6,245 nucleotides of DNA from Methylovulum sp. (GCA_004299465.1 SCST01000155.1:1-6245); one strand, 5' to 3'; positions 1 to 6,075 are shown, counted from the first letter of the stretch. Numbers and translations: made by a program. The notes: generated by a model not told the origin, from the sequence alone.

Positions 1-882
1 ACCGGCTTCAAGCTTGCGGAAATGCAGGGCAGGAATCCCGGTTTTTTGCAAGGCGAAGATGAACAGAAACCCGAAATCGCCAAGGTGCGTGATGCGGTCG
101 CTAAAGGCGAAACCATTCGCGCCTTGCTGCGAAATTACCGTAAAGATGGTACGTTATTCTGGAATAGCCTGACCGTTTCGCCGGTCAGCAATGATAACGG
201 TGAGTTGACACATTTTATCGGTATTGAACATGATATTACCGCCCTGAAAAAATCTGAGGAGGAACTGCGCCTGGCGCATGATCAGCTTGACCAGGCTAAC
301 CGGGAGTTGGAATTTCGAGTCCGTGATCGTACCCGCGAACTTGAAGAAGCCAATGAGCGGCTTGAAAAACTGGCGTCCACTGATTTTTTAACCGGGGCTT
401 ACAACCGGCGCTATTTTTTTTCCCGTGCGAAGGATGAAATCCAGCGCGCCGTACGCTATGCCCGTCCTATCAGCCTGTTGACGCTGGATATCGATTTTTT
501 CAAACGCATTAATGACCAATACGGGCATGCTGTCGGCGATAACGCGTTGGTTGAACTGGTTGTTTCGATACAGGCTATGAAACGGCCCAGCGATATTCTG
601 GTGCGTTTCGGCGGCGAGGAGTTTGTTCTGCTGTTGCCGGAGACGGATTGCGATGAAACCGTCAAAGTCGCAGAGCGTATGAGAAAAAGTATCGCCGCAA
701 TAAAAATTGATAGCGGGCAAGGCGCTAAAATCAGCATGACGGTCAGCGCGGGTGTCGCAACCTTGTCCGATGCCGAAGATAGTCTCGACAACCTGTTAAA
801 AAGAGCGGATCAGGCCTTGTATCGGGCCAAGGAAGAAGGCCGTGATTGTTTGCGCGTGGCAAAGCCCTTTATTACTGAATGA
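1..882 (+). CDS. PAS-GGDEF diguanylate cyclase, 5' end missing
   Basis: This is the C-terminal part of a diguanylate cyclase, which condenses two GTP into cyclic di-GMP. The frame is open from base 1 (T-G-F-K-L-A-E before the first ATG at 22). The PAS core continues across that ATG, so the true start lies outside the window. Order of parts: the end of a PAS domain with its PAC segment (GRNPGFLQG at 28-54, then NYRKDGTLFWN and HFIGIEHDIT); a charged helical, probably coiled-coil linker (about 240-375); and a GGDEF domain (about 376-870). Visible in the catalytic domain are D-F-L-T-G-A-Y-N-R-R (382-411), the metal/substrate segment LDIDFFKRIND (484-516), the signature GGEEF (610-624) and an intact RxxD inhibitory site (RPSD, 583-594) exactly five residues before it. 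It is therefore expected to be active and product-inhibited. No membrane segment is visible in the part present. The signal sensed is unknown. Confidence 0.95.
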   Translation, partial: TGFKLAEMQGRNPGFLQGEDEQKPEIAKVRDAVAKGETIRALLRNYRKDGTLFWNSLTVSPVSNDNGELTHFIGIEHDITALKKSEEELRLAHDQLDQANRELEFRVRDRTRELEEANERLEKLASTDFLTGAYNRRYFFSRAKDEIQRAVRYARPISLLTLDIDFFKRINDQYGHAVGDNALVELVVSIQAMKRPSDILVRFGGEEFVLLLPETDCDETVKVAERMRKSIAAIKIDSGQGAKISMTVSAGVATLSDAEDSLDNLLKRADQALYRAKEEGRDCLRVAKPFITE

Positions 883-905
883 TCGCAATGACCCAGCCAT
901 TACAG

Positions 906-984
906 TGGAACGCAGATGAATATGATAAACACAGATAACTCAAGAAAAATCTTATGTCATCTTAACCATCTGCGTTCCATTTTT
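906..984. repeat. Long imperfect palindrome with 13-bp perfect ends; possible terminator of the cyclase gene
   Basis: The outer arms 906-918 (TGGAACGCAGATG) and 967-979 are perfect reverse complements over 13 bp, separated by 48 bases. Inside, ACACAGAT (929-936) faces ATCTTATGT (949-957), which looks like a decayed inner arm. On the + strand the right arm is followed at once by TTTTT (980-984), so the folded RNA could end transcription of the cyclase gene 23 bases upstream. The wording of the arms (AACGCAGATG, CACAGATAA, AAAAATCT, ATCTGCGTTCC) resembles dispersed palindromic repeats that I recall from many bacterial genomes. That resemblance is from memory, and only one copy occurs here. Confidence 0.6.
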
Positions 985-1033
985 CTAGTGCTTGAATACG
1001 TTACGAATAATCGAAGTTTTTTTACTGGATCAA

Positions 1034-1039
1034 TATAGT
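1034..1039 (+). promoter_or_regulatory. Weak candidate -10 box for folP
   Basis: TATAGT differs from the sigma-70 -10 consensus at one base and ends 14 bases before the folP ATG. The hexamer 17 bases upstream (TCGAAG, 1011-1016) matches the -35 consensus at only three positions. If it is used, the transcript would begin only a few bases before the start codon, which would fit the lack of a Shine-Dalgarno site there. AT-rich sequence like this occurs often by chance. Confidence 0.2.
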
Positions 1040-1053
1040 TTATCTACACAAGC

Positions 1054-1872
1054 ATGTTTTACCACCACAAAAAACCGCTCATCATGGGCATTTTAAATAT
1101 CACGCCCGATAGTTTTTCCGATGGCGGCCACTACACCGGAGTCGATGCCGCTTTGCGTCAAGCCCTGCGCATGCAGTCGGAAGGTGCGGATATTATCGAT
1201 ATAGGCGGCGAATCGACCCGGCCTGGTTCCGATCCCGTGCCTGCACAGCAGCAAATACAGCGGGTTATCCCGGTTATTGCCGCGATCAGGCGCGAAACCG
1301 GTATAGTGATCAGTATCGATACCACCTCTTGCGAAGTGGCCGAAGCCGCCTTGGCGGCGGGAGCGGGTATGATCAATGATGTCTCGGCCGGGCTGGATGA
1401 TGCGGCAATATTAACGCTGGCCGCTGAAACCGGCGTGCCGATCATTTTAATGCACAGCCGGGGTGCGCCGAAGACGATGCAGGACGATCCTTATTATGAC
1501 GATGTCGTGCAAGAGGTTATCGATGCTTTGCATGAGAGGATTCATGCGGCCTTAAATGCCGGCATTAAAAAAGAAAATATAGCGATAGACCCCGGCATCG
1601 GTTTCGGCAAGCGCAAGCAGGATAACCTGGATTTACTGGCGCATCTTGACCGGCTGGTGGCATCAGGTTTTCCGGTATTGCTGGGCGCCAGCCGCAAACG
1701 CTTTATGGGCAGCATCTGCGCCGTTGCCGAGCCGGCTGAGCTGGTGACTGCAACCGCGGTGACGACTGCCTTGGGGGTGATGGCGGGGGTGCGCTTGTTC
1801 CGTGTGCATGATGTCAGGGAAAACCGCCAGGCGGTCGATGTCGCCTGGGCGATTAAAAGCAGGCTGTCCTGA
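1054..1872 (+). CDS. folP: Dihydropteroate synthase
   Basis: This cytoplasmic enzyme of folate synthesis joins 6-hydroxymethyl-7,8-dihydropterin pyrophosphate to p-aminobenzoate and is the target of sulfonamides. The 272-residue product has the normal length and all family blocks in order: MGILNITPDSFSDGG (residues 11-25), DIGGESTRPG (49-58), ISIDT (86-90), MINDVSAG (106-113), ILMHSRG near the middle, IAIDPGIGFGK (176-186), LLGASRKRFMG (209-219, with the Lys and Arg of the substrate site) and FRVHDV (249-254). The start is the first ATG after an in-frame stop at 1036-1038. The next ATG (1084) would remove part of the first conserved block. No Shine-Dalgarno sequence precedes the start. The gene stands alone, without the ftsH/glmM neighbours common in gammaproteobacteria. 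After ISIDT it reads TSCEV where many relatives have a Lys or Arg (as in SKPEV). There is no sign of the insertion seen in plasmid sul enzymes. Confidence 0.96.
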   Translation: MFYHHKKPLIMGILNITPDSFSDGGHYTGVDAALRQALRMQSEGADIIDIGGESTRPGSDPVPAQQQIQRVIPVIAAIRRETGIVISIDTTSCEVAEAALAAGAGMINDVSAGLDDAAILTLAAETGVPIILMHSRGAPKTMQDDPYYDDVVQEVIDALHERIHAALNAGIKKENIAIDPGIGFGKRKQDNLDLLAHLDRLVASGFPVLLGASRKRFMGSICAVAEPAELVTATAVTTALGVMAGVRLFRVHDVRENRQAVDVAWAIKSRLS

Positions 1873-1936
1873 TTACCGGTGTTTTTGGCGGGTATCCGGC
1901 CTCTATGGACGTCTAACAGGCGCACAAGGAATCAAT

Positions 1937-2104
1937 ATGGCTTTCCGACGCTTCGCGTCATTGTCCATACGGAGTGTAAGCATTGCTTGCACGCTTCATA
2001 CCCACAGGGATGCACTCCCTGCTTCAAAGCTTAATTTAGGGCCGTGTCGTTACGCATCGGAAGCCAAGCTACTCCATCTGATCGAGAAAACGTCTAAATT
2101 TTGA
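1937..2104 (+). CDS. Doubtful small reading frame, 55 residues
   Basis: An ATG at 1937 is preceded by AAGGA (1926-1930) six bases upstream, a fair ribosome site, and the frame stays open to TGA at 2102-2104. The peptide begins MAFRRFASLSIRSVSIACTL and is rich in Arg, Ser, Leu and His. I recognise no domain, signal peptide or membrane segment. The frame runs straight through three consecutive hairpins, so the DNA may be selected for structure or be a dispersed repeat. Translation would then be incidental. I rate a real protein as unlikely. Confidence 0.15.
   Translation: MAFRRFASLSIRSVSIACTLHTHRDALPASKLNLGPCRYASEAKLLHLIEKTSKF
1947..2021. repeat. Cluster of three consecutive short hairpins
   Basis: Three stems follow one another: GACGC/GCGTC (1947-1951 with 1955-1959, loop TTC); GTGTAAGC/GCTTGCAC (1974-1981 with 1985-1992, loop ATT, 8 pairs including one G-U); and CAGGGA/TCCCTG (2005-2010 with 2016-2021, loop TGCAC). 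Such packing in 75 bases is more than I would expect by chance. None has a T-run after it, so none is a textbook terminator. The cluster begins 75 bases after the folP stop. Confidence 0.5.
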
Positions 2105-2134
2105 AAATCGGCAACGCCTAATTGTCACACGAAA

Positions 2135-2199
2135 CGTAGGGCGCGCCGCGCGCCTGTTCCGGTACCGAGCCGCCGATGGCGCGCACAGCGCGCCCTACG
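2135..2199. repeat. REP-like GC-rich palindrome
   Basis: CGTAGGGCGCGC (2135-2146) is perfectly complementary to 2188-2199. After a short bulge a second stretch, GCGCGCC (2148-2154), pairs with GGCGCGC (2178-2184), giving a long, very stable stem. The loop contains the perfect 8-base palindrome CGGTACCG (2160-2167). Sequence of this kind, starting CGTAGGG and ending CCCTACG between convergent genes, is typical of repetitive extragenic palindromes. Only one copy is present here, so repetition in the genome is inferred. It may protect 3' ends or help stop transcription from both sides. Confidence 0.65.
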
Positions 2200-2204
2200 G
2201 TGGG

Positions 2205-2274
2205 AAAAGGCTGAATAATGACCTCTTACGCTTTTTGAGTCAGATGGGAGTAGCTTGGGAAGTCATTGTTAGCC
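2205..2274 (-). terminator. Possible terminator of the sigma/anti-sigma transcript
   Basis: Read on the - strand, GGCTAACAATGAC begins seven bases after the anti-sigma stop and pairs imperfectly with GTCATTATTCAGCC. The pairs are 4 outer (GGCT/AGCC) and 6 inner (AATGAC/GTCATT) around an internal loop, followed directly by TTTT (complement of 2205-2208). The loop is long, about 39 bases, which weakens the case. Confidence 0.35.
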
Positions 2275-2280
2275 AAACCC

Positions 2281-2637
2281 TTAGTGACTGGTAAGGGGTT
2301 CCGTCGCGGTTTTATTTTCCTGTGCATCGATGTTTTGCAAAATCCGCGCGAAATGAGCGGCCGCCGGCCGCCAGTCTTCTTTGTCAGTATATGCCGGGCA
2401 GGACGCGCCGAGTTTGCGGTAGTGCTCAAGTGCCAGGCGGCACTCGGTGCAGGCTGGAAGGTGTCGGGCGATCAGCGCCTGTTCGGCGGGATTCAGCGTG
2501 CCGTTCACGTACCACGGCAGTAATTCTGCGCTAAGTTCGTGTAGAGCATCCTCATCGGGGTATTGGGAGAGACTTTCGCTGGAGGCTATGGGATTATTAA
2601 TTTCTTTAGTATTCAATGGAGTACCGTAATTTTTCAA
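2281..2637 (-). CDS. Zinc-finger anti-sigma factor, short form without membrane segment
   Basis: The likely role is to bind and restrain the sigma factor encoded just upstream. The 118-residue product has the anti-sigma zinc-finger (zf-HC2/ZAS) signature: His33, then LLPWYVNGTLNPAEQ, then His59-x3-Cys63-x2-Cys66 (RHLPACTECR), a spacing of H-x25-H-x3-C-x2-C. After the finger comes a hydrophilic tail ending FARILQNID and about 14 further residues, with no hydrophobic helix. Many relatives continue into a membrane segment and an outer sensor part, so this one is either a soluble type or shortened. The start is uncertain: no in-frame ATG is suitable, the longest frame begins with TTG at 2637 after an in-frame stop at 2644-2646, and TTG at 2616 is an alternative. 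No clear Shine-Dalgarno site precedes either one. It lies 70 bases after the sigma gene, on the same strand, and is probably co-transcribed with it. Confidence 0.85.
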   Translation of the reverse strand: MKNYGTPLNTKEINNPIASSESLSQYPDEDALHELSAELLPWYVNGTLNPAEQALIARHLPACTECRLALEHYRKLGASCPAYTDKEDWRPAAAHFARILQNIDAQENKTATEPLTSH

Positions 2638-2707
2638 AAACGTTCAGAACGGGCGAATGCTATATGAGAGCCGCTTTTTCAGATGTTGTTAAATAAGACG
2701 GAGGCTG

Positions 2708-3364
2708 TTAGGAACCGAAAGAGTAACCGCGTAAGGCAAGCAGTTCGGCCAGTTTTTTGCGGGCATGAAACATCCGTGTCTTGACGGTATTGACAGGACA
2801 GCCGGTAATTACCGCAATTTCCTGATAGCTGCAATGTTCTGCAAACGTCAATTCGACTACGGCGCGGTGTTCGGCTGTCAGTTGCTCCAGCGCCCACAGC
2901 AGGTGGTCGCCAATCTCCCAGCCCAATACGGTTTGCTCAGGATTATCCGAATCGGGCAGCTCAGGAAAAACAGCCGATTCATCCTGTTCGTTTTCGACGA
3001 TGCGCGATGTTCCGGCTTCCAACGCATCTTCTATGCGATGTCGGCGCTGTCGTTCCAGTAATTTAAGGCCTTTATTATGGGCTATCCCGAATAGCCAGGT
3101 GGAAAGCCTGCCTAGGTCGGGATCGAAGCGCTCGGCGTTTTGCCAGACCGCCAGCATGACATCGTTCATCGCTTCATCGACTAATTCCCGGCAATACAGT
3201 AATTTCATCAGATATTTTCCGGTACGTGGCGCATAGCGATAGTACAGCTCTTCAAATGCCTTGCGATCTTTGCCGGCGATGCGGCGCATCAGCAACAGGT
3301 CTTCGTTCTCAGTGCCGGGGGCTTTGTTGCTAAGGTTTTGCGTTTGTTCTGCGATACGAGTCAT
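2708..3364 (-). CDS. ECF-family RNA polymerase sigma factor
   Basis: This is a group 4 (extracytoplasmic function) sigma factor that directs RNA polymerase to a small set of promoters. Two domains are visible in the 218-residue product. Region 2 spans about residues 22-108 (LLLMRRIAGKDRKAFEELYY, NDVMLAVWQ, RLSTWLFGIAHNKGL). Region 4 spans about 155-210 and has a helix-turn-helix (SYQEIAVITGCPVNTVKTRM). An acidic linker joins them. I chose ATG at 3364 because GGAG (complement of 3371-3374) lies six bases before it. A GTG at 3379 would add five residues but would put this site inside the gene. The zinc-finger anti-sigma gene follows, the usual arrangement for this family. TAGAAT (complement of 3397-3402) is a possible -10 box, but no good -35 accompanies it. 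The signal and regulon are unknown. Confidence 0.93.
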   Translation of the reverse strand: MTRIAEQTQNLSNKAPGTENEDLLLMRRIAGKDRKAFEELYYRYAPRTGKYLMKLLYCRELVDEAMNDVMLAVWQNAERFDPDLGRLSTWLFGIAHNKGLKLLERQRRHRIEDALEAGTSRIVENEQDESAVFPELPDSDNPEQTVLGWEIGDHLLWALEQLTAEHRAVVELTFAEHCSYQEIAVITGCPVNTVKTRMFHARKKLAELLALRGYSFGS

Positions 3365-3374
3365 CGCGATCTCC
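3365..3374 (-). promoter_or_regulatory. Ribosome binding site that sets the sigma factor start
   Basis: On the - strand the order is GGAG, six bases, ATG. This supports translation from 3364 rather than from the in-frame GTG at 3379. Confidence 0.6.
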
Positions 3375-3625
3375 GGCACCGATGTTTAATTCGGCTATTC
3401 TACCTAAAACAAAACGAAAAACCTTTCTTCGCGTTATTTCGTTGTCGTTTATGGCGGGTTCAAGCGACCGGAAAACAAAATCACGGTTAACAGCAATGTG
3501 TATAGCCTGATGTTAATAAAAGACGACAGGCAAACCCCAAAACAGGACAGATGGGGGCGGTGTTCCCGCAGGTACGGTATCAGTGCATTTGACGAATGCC
3601 GTTGGCTTGACTTGCCCCTTGGAAA

Positions 3626-3658
3626 AGTCGGGCGACACAGTGTGGCACCGTGTCGCCC
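3626..3658 (-). terminator. Hairpin terminator of the cytochrome gene
   Basis: GGGCGACAC (3630-3638) and GTGTCGCCC (3650-3658) form a perfect 9-bp stem. After one A/C mismatch, GTG/CAC (3640-3642 with 3646-3648) extend it with a TGG loop. On the - strand it begins about 40 bases after the stop codon and is followed by GACTTTTCC, a short T-run. This suits a Rho-independent terminator for the leftward gene. On the + strand no T-run follows. Confidence 0.6.
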
Positions 3659-3699
3659 AATAGCCGGATGTTGCAGAAACCCGTCAAGCCGGGATGCAA

Positions 3700-6075
3700 T
3701 TAAAACGGATCCCTGAACTCATCGGCCTCGGAACGGAACGGCTCCGTGCGTCCATCAATCGTGTTCAGGAATTTCAGCAGGTTGGCGCGTTGGGTACTGC
3801 TTAGCTGATCGGCGATGGTGCCGCCATTCAGTTTATGGGTGTTAAACACATCGGCTAATTGCGTCGCCGAACCGTTATGGAAATACGGCGCATGATAGCG
3901 GACACTGAGCAGGGATGGCACATTAAAGCCATCCGCGCCCAGTGCTTTTGTGCCGTTTGCCTTGATTTCGAGAGGATTGCCGTCCACGAAGGTATCGATT
4001 TTTTCAAGATAGCTGAGGGTTTTGCCGTCCAGCGTGAAGGACTGGATTTGCCCACCGCCGCTGGCCGCCAGCGTGACGCCGGCATCGCGCGGACTGCCTG
4101 CAACAAACGCAGGGTTATCGCGGTAGAGGATTTGGCTTTTAGTCCATTTTGCCCCGCCGTGGCATGCTGCGCAATTGTCATTGAATACGGTTCTGCCCGC
4201 GCTGACATTGGCGGTTAGCGGCATTAGCAGCGGACGTATAGTTTGAATCCACAAGGTCTCGTCATCCAGGGCTTCGCTGGCGCCCTGCGTAATGCCGTGA
4301 TTAAAAATATTGGGATTCGGCGCGACCGCCGTGAACGGCGCCTCGCTGGCAAAACCGATGCCGCCTTGTACGCCGCGGGAGTTATTGTTGAAGTCGGTGT
4401 TGCTGCCGCGCACCGCGCTCCAGTTTAAAATCCGCGTATCATGCGCGGCGCTGCGTTTGGAATACGTGCTATCCAGCGGAATGGTCTGGCGCGGGCCATC
4501 GGCGAAAATCCATGTGACGCCGTCGGCAAGACCGGCCGGATGACACGAAGCGCAACTGCTCCATGCGTTATCCGATTGCTTGCCGCGGAATTGCAGCGGA
4601 TTAATGCTGCGTATCGCCAGCTTCGACAAGCCGTTGTCGGGAACGCCTAACGCGGTGAAAAACGTCAGCTTACCCATCAGCAGGCTATGTTCGAAACTGC
4701 CGGGCAACGGTAACGCGGTCGATTCAATATCTTGGGCGACGACCGTGTTATTGGCCAGGTTCAATACGGATACGGAACGGCCGACCAGGTTGTTGGTATA
4801 AGCGCGTGCGCCGTTATTGCTGATGACGATGCCTGTCGGTATATGCCCGGTTTGTAAACGCACGACATTATCCGGCGCGCCGATGTCGAGTTTGCCGTTG
4901 GCGAGGCCTGCGCGCAAGACATAGTTGCCGCCCCGGCTGACCAATGCGAAGTTATTGACTTTGGCATCCATTGCGACAATATCGTTACCGAATAATTTGC
5001 CCAGACTGCTGAAAGGATCGGCGGGCGCGGCCTCGGTTTTAATCTGCGCATTCAGGTTGACGGTGCTGGCCTTGATTTCCGCCAGTGCGGAAGGGTTGAC
5101 GACATGCACCAGCGCCTGGATATTGACATTGAATTTGACCGGCGGTGCGGGAGCTGCGCCTATGCTGGGTACGTACAGTTTATTATCGTGGATCAGCAAG
5201 GCATGCAGTTGATTGGGAAAAGCGCCCTGAGGGGCATTGACAATATCAGGGTCACCTGCGGCACCGGCCAGATCGGGACAATAAACGTTACTGTGGAGGC
5301 TGGTATTGATGAGCGGGCAGAACGCACTGCGATCGGCGGTAAAACCGGCATCCGTCAGCGGCGACAAGGTGATTTTTTTCAAAAACACGGCAAGTCCGAA
5401 AGGAAATGCGCGGATCACGCCGCGCTTGCCGTTATCAAACGGTTCGCCGGGGCCGCTTGGAATCAGTTCGGCCAGGAAGTCGCTGACAAAGATGGTTTCA
5501 TCGCTATCGTCGGCGTCGCCGTCGTCGGATATAGCAAGCGCATACGGACGGTTAAAGCCGGTTACGGTTTTAAGCACTGAGCGTTGCGCGGTATCGATAA
5601 TGGAGACCGTACCCGAGGTATGATTGGCGACATAAAGCACATTGCCGGTAGGCGTCAATGCGCAGCCGCGCGGTTCCGTACCTACCGCGATGCGCTTGAG
5701 CACCGAAAAAGGCGTGTCGCCTGCCGCGAGCGCAATAACAACGACTGAACCGTCGGCGGTAGTGACATAGGCTTCGCTGTTATCCGGCTTGACGGCAACG
5801 CACTGGGGTTCAAAGCCGACCGTGATTTCGGCCACTTTTTTCAGCGCATTATTGCCGTTACCGGCGGCATTAATTTTAAAGACCGTGACCGAATGATTAT
5901 CCTGGTTGAGATTAATAAGATGCGCTTCGTCTTTTGTCATTGCGATAGTCGTTGAACGGCTGGGTTCAGCGTTCACCGGCACTGTCGCCAACGCCAGTAT
6001 CAGCATTGCCGTCATCTTCGTGAGACTGGAGAGACTGCGCGTGTCGGTATGGTTCACCGTTGTTTTATTGTTCAT
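3700..6075 (-). CDS. Exported YVTN beta-propeller fused to a di-heme cytochrome c peroxidase/MauG-like domain
   Basis: This 791-residue protein is probably a periplasmic or surface redox enzyme. The start is ATG at 6075, set by GAGGAG nine bases upstream. It opens a signal peptide with a hydrophobic core at residues 21-34 and likely cleavage after VNA (36). Residues about 40-480 show YVTN-type propeller blades (GFEPQCVAVKPDNSEAYV, GTEPRGCALTPTGNVLYVAN, GHIPTGIVISNNGARAYTNN). Cysteines at 92, 138, 253 and 266 in this part could form disulfides. An Asp-rich loop (184-193) resembles a calcium site. The C-terminal part has two haem c motifs, CASCH (508-512) and CAACH (635-639), and the family block APYFHNGSA (729-737). 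Haems would be attached in the periplasm. No Met follows the second haem site, so a Met ligand from there is impossible; MauG uses Tyr. Substrate and partner are unknown. Related propeller/peroxidase proteins occur in methanotrophs, but I cannot assign a named gene. Confidence 0.9.
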   Translation of the reverse strand: MNNKTTVNHTDTRSLSSLTKMTAMLILALATVPVNAEPSRSTTIAMTKDEAHLINLNQDNHSVTVFKINAAGNGNNALKKVAEITVGFEPQCVAVKPDNSEAYVTTADGSVVVIALAAGDTPFSVLKRIAVGTEPRGCALTPTGNVLYVANHTSGTVSIIDTAQRSVLKTVTGFNRPYALAISDDGDADDSDETIFVSDFLAELIPSGPGEPFDNGKRGVIRAFPFGLAVFLKKITLSPLTDAGFTADRSAFCPLINTSLHSNVYCPDLAGAAGDPDIVNAPQGAFPNQLHALLIHDNKLYVPSIGAAPAPPVKFNVNIQALVHVVNPSALAEIKASTVNLNAQIKTEAAPADPFSSLGKLFGNDIVAMDAKVNNFALVSRGGNYVLRAGLANGKLDIGAPDNVVRLQTGHIPTGIVISNNGARAYTNNLVGRSVSVLNLANNTVVAQDIESTALPLPGSFEHSLLMGKLTFFTALGVPDNGLSKLAIRSINPLQFRGKQSDNAWSSCASCHPAGLADGVTWIFADGPRQTIPLDSTYSKRSAAHDTRILNWSAVRGSNTDFNNNSRGVQGGIGFASEAPFTAVAPNPNIFNHGITQGASEALDDETLWIQTIRPLLMPLTANVSAGRTVFNDNCAACHGGAKWTKSQILYRDNPAFVAGSPRDAGVTLAASGGGQIQSFTLDGKTLSYLEKIDTFVDGNPLEIKANGTKALGADGFNVPSLLSVRYHAPYFHNGSATQLADVFNTHKLNGGTIADQLSSTQRANLLKFLNTIDGRTEPFRSEADEFRDPF

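Larger units (their letters stand above)
1873..2280. other. Gap between convergent folP and anti-sigma genes
   Basis: These 408 bases separate two genes that point toward each other. I see no well-supported gene. They hold, in order, a cluster of three small hairpins (1947-2021) overlapping a doubtful 55-codon reading frame, a GC-rich REP-like palindrome (2135-2199), and an imperfect stem with a T-run oriented to stop the leftward transcript (2205-2274). No transposase remnant or tRNA is visible. Confidence 0.7.
3365..3699. other. Gap between the cytochrome and sigma factor genes
   Basis: These 335 bases lie downstream of the cytochrome gene and upstream of the sigma gene. The part near the sigma gene (about 3380-3480) is AT-rich and should hold its promoter. 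The middle has a weak hairpin, GCATT/AATGC (3585-3589 with 3595-3599). The part near the cytochrome gene holds the strong 3630-3658 hairpin. A 72-codon open frame on the + strand across 3498-3716 has no ribosome site or recognisable features, and I do not call it a gene. Confidence 0.6.

Noticed and set aside
388..791. Two - strand frames of about 110 codons opposite the GGDEF domain
   Set aside because: Antisense to strongly conserved catalytic motifs; no ribosome site or domain recognised.
22..882. Complete 286-residue diguanylate cyclase starting at ATG 22
   Set aside because: The frame is open to base 1 and the residues before the ATG (TGFKLAE) continue the PAS fold, so the ATG is internal and the gene is cut by the window edge.
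1542..1925. 127-codon - strand frame opposite the 3' half of folP
   Set aside because: Antisense to conserved folP blocks and without protein family features.
906..2199. CRISPR array or insertion sequence in the gaps
   Set aside because: There are no regularly spaced direct repeats and no transposase coding sequence; the palindromes differ from one another in sequence.
3365..3379. Sigma factor start at GTG 3379
   Set aside because: GGAG at 3371-3374 is correctly spaced for ATG 3364, and the five extra residues are not part of the conserved domain.
3498..3716. 72-codon + strand frame in the gap after the cytochrome gene
   Set aside because: No ribosome site and no recognisable motif. It runs through the terminator hairpin and into the end of the opposite gene.
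5104..5580. 158-codon + strand frame opposite the cytochrome gene
   Set aside because: It lies wholly antisense to a protein with clear domains and has no motifs of its own, so it is a shadow of the coding bias. The same applies to other + strand frames between 3859 and 6232.
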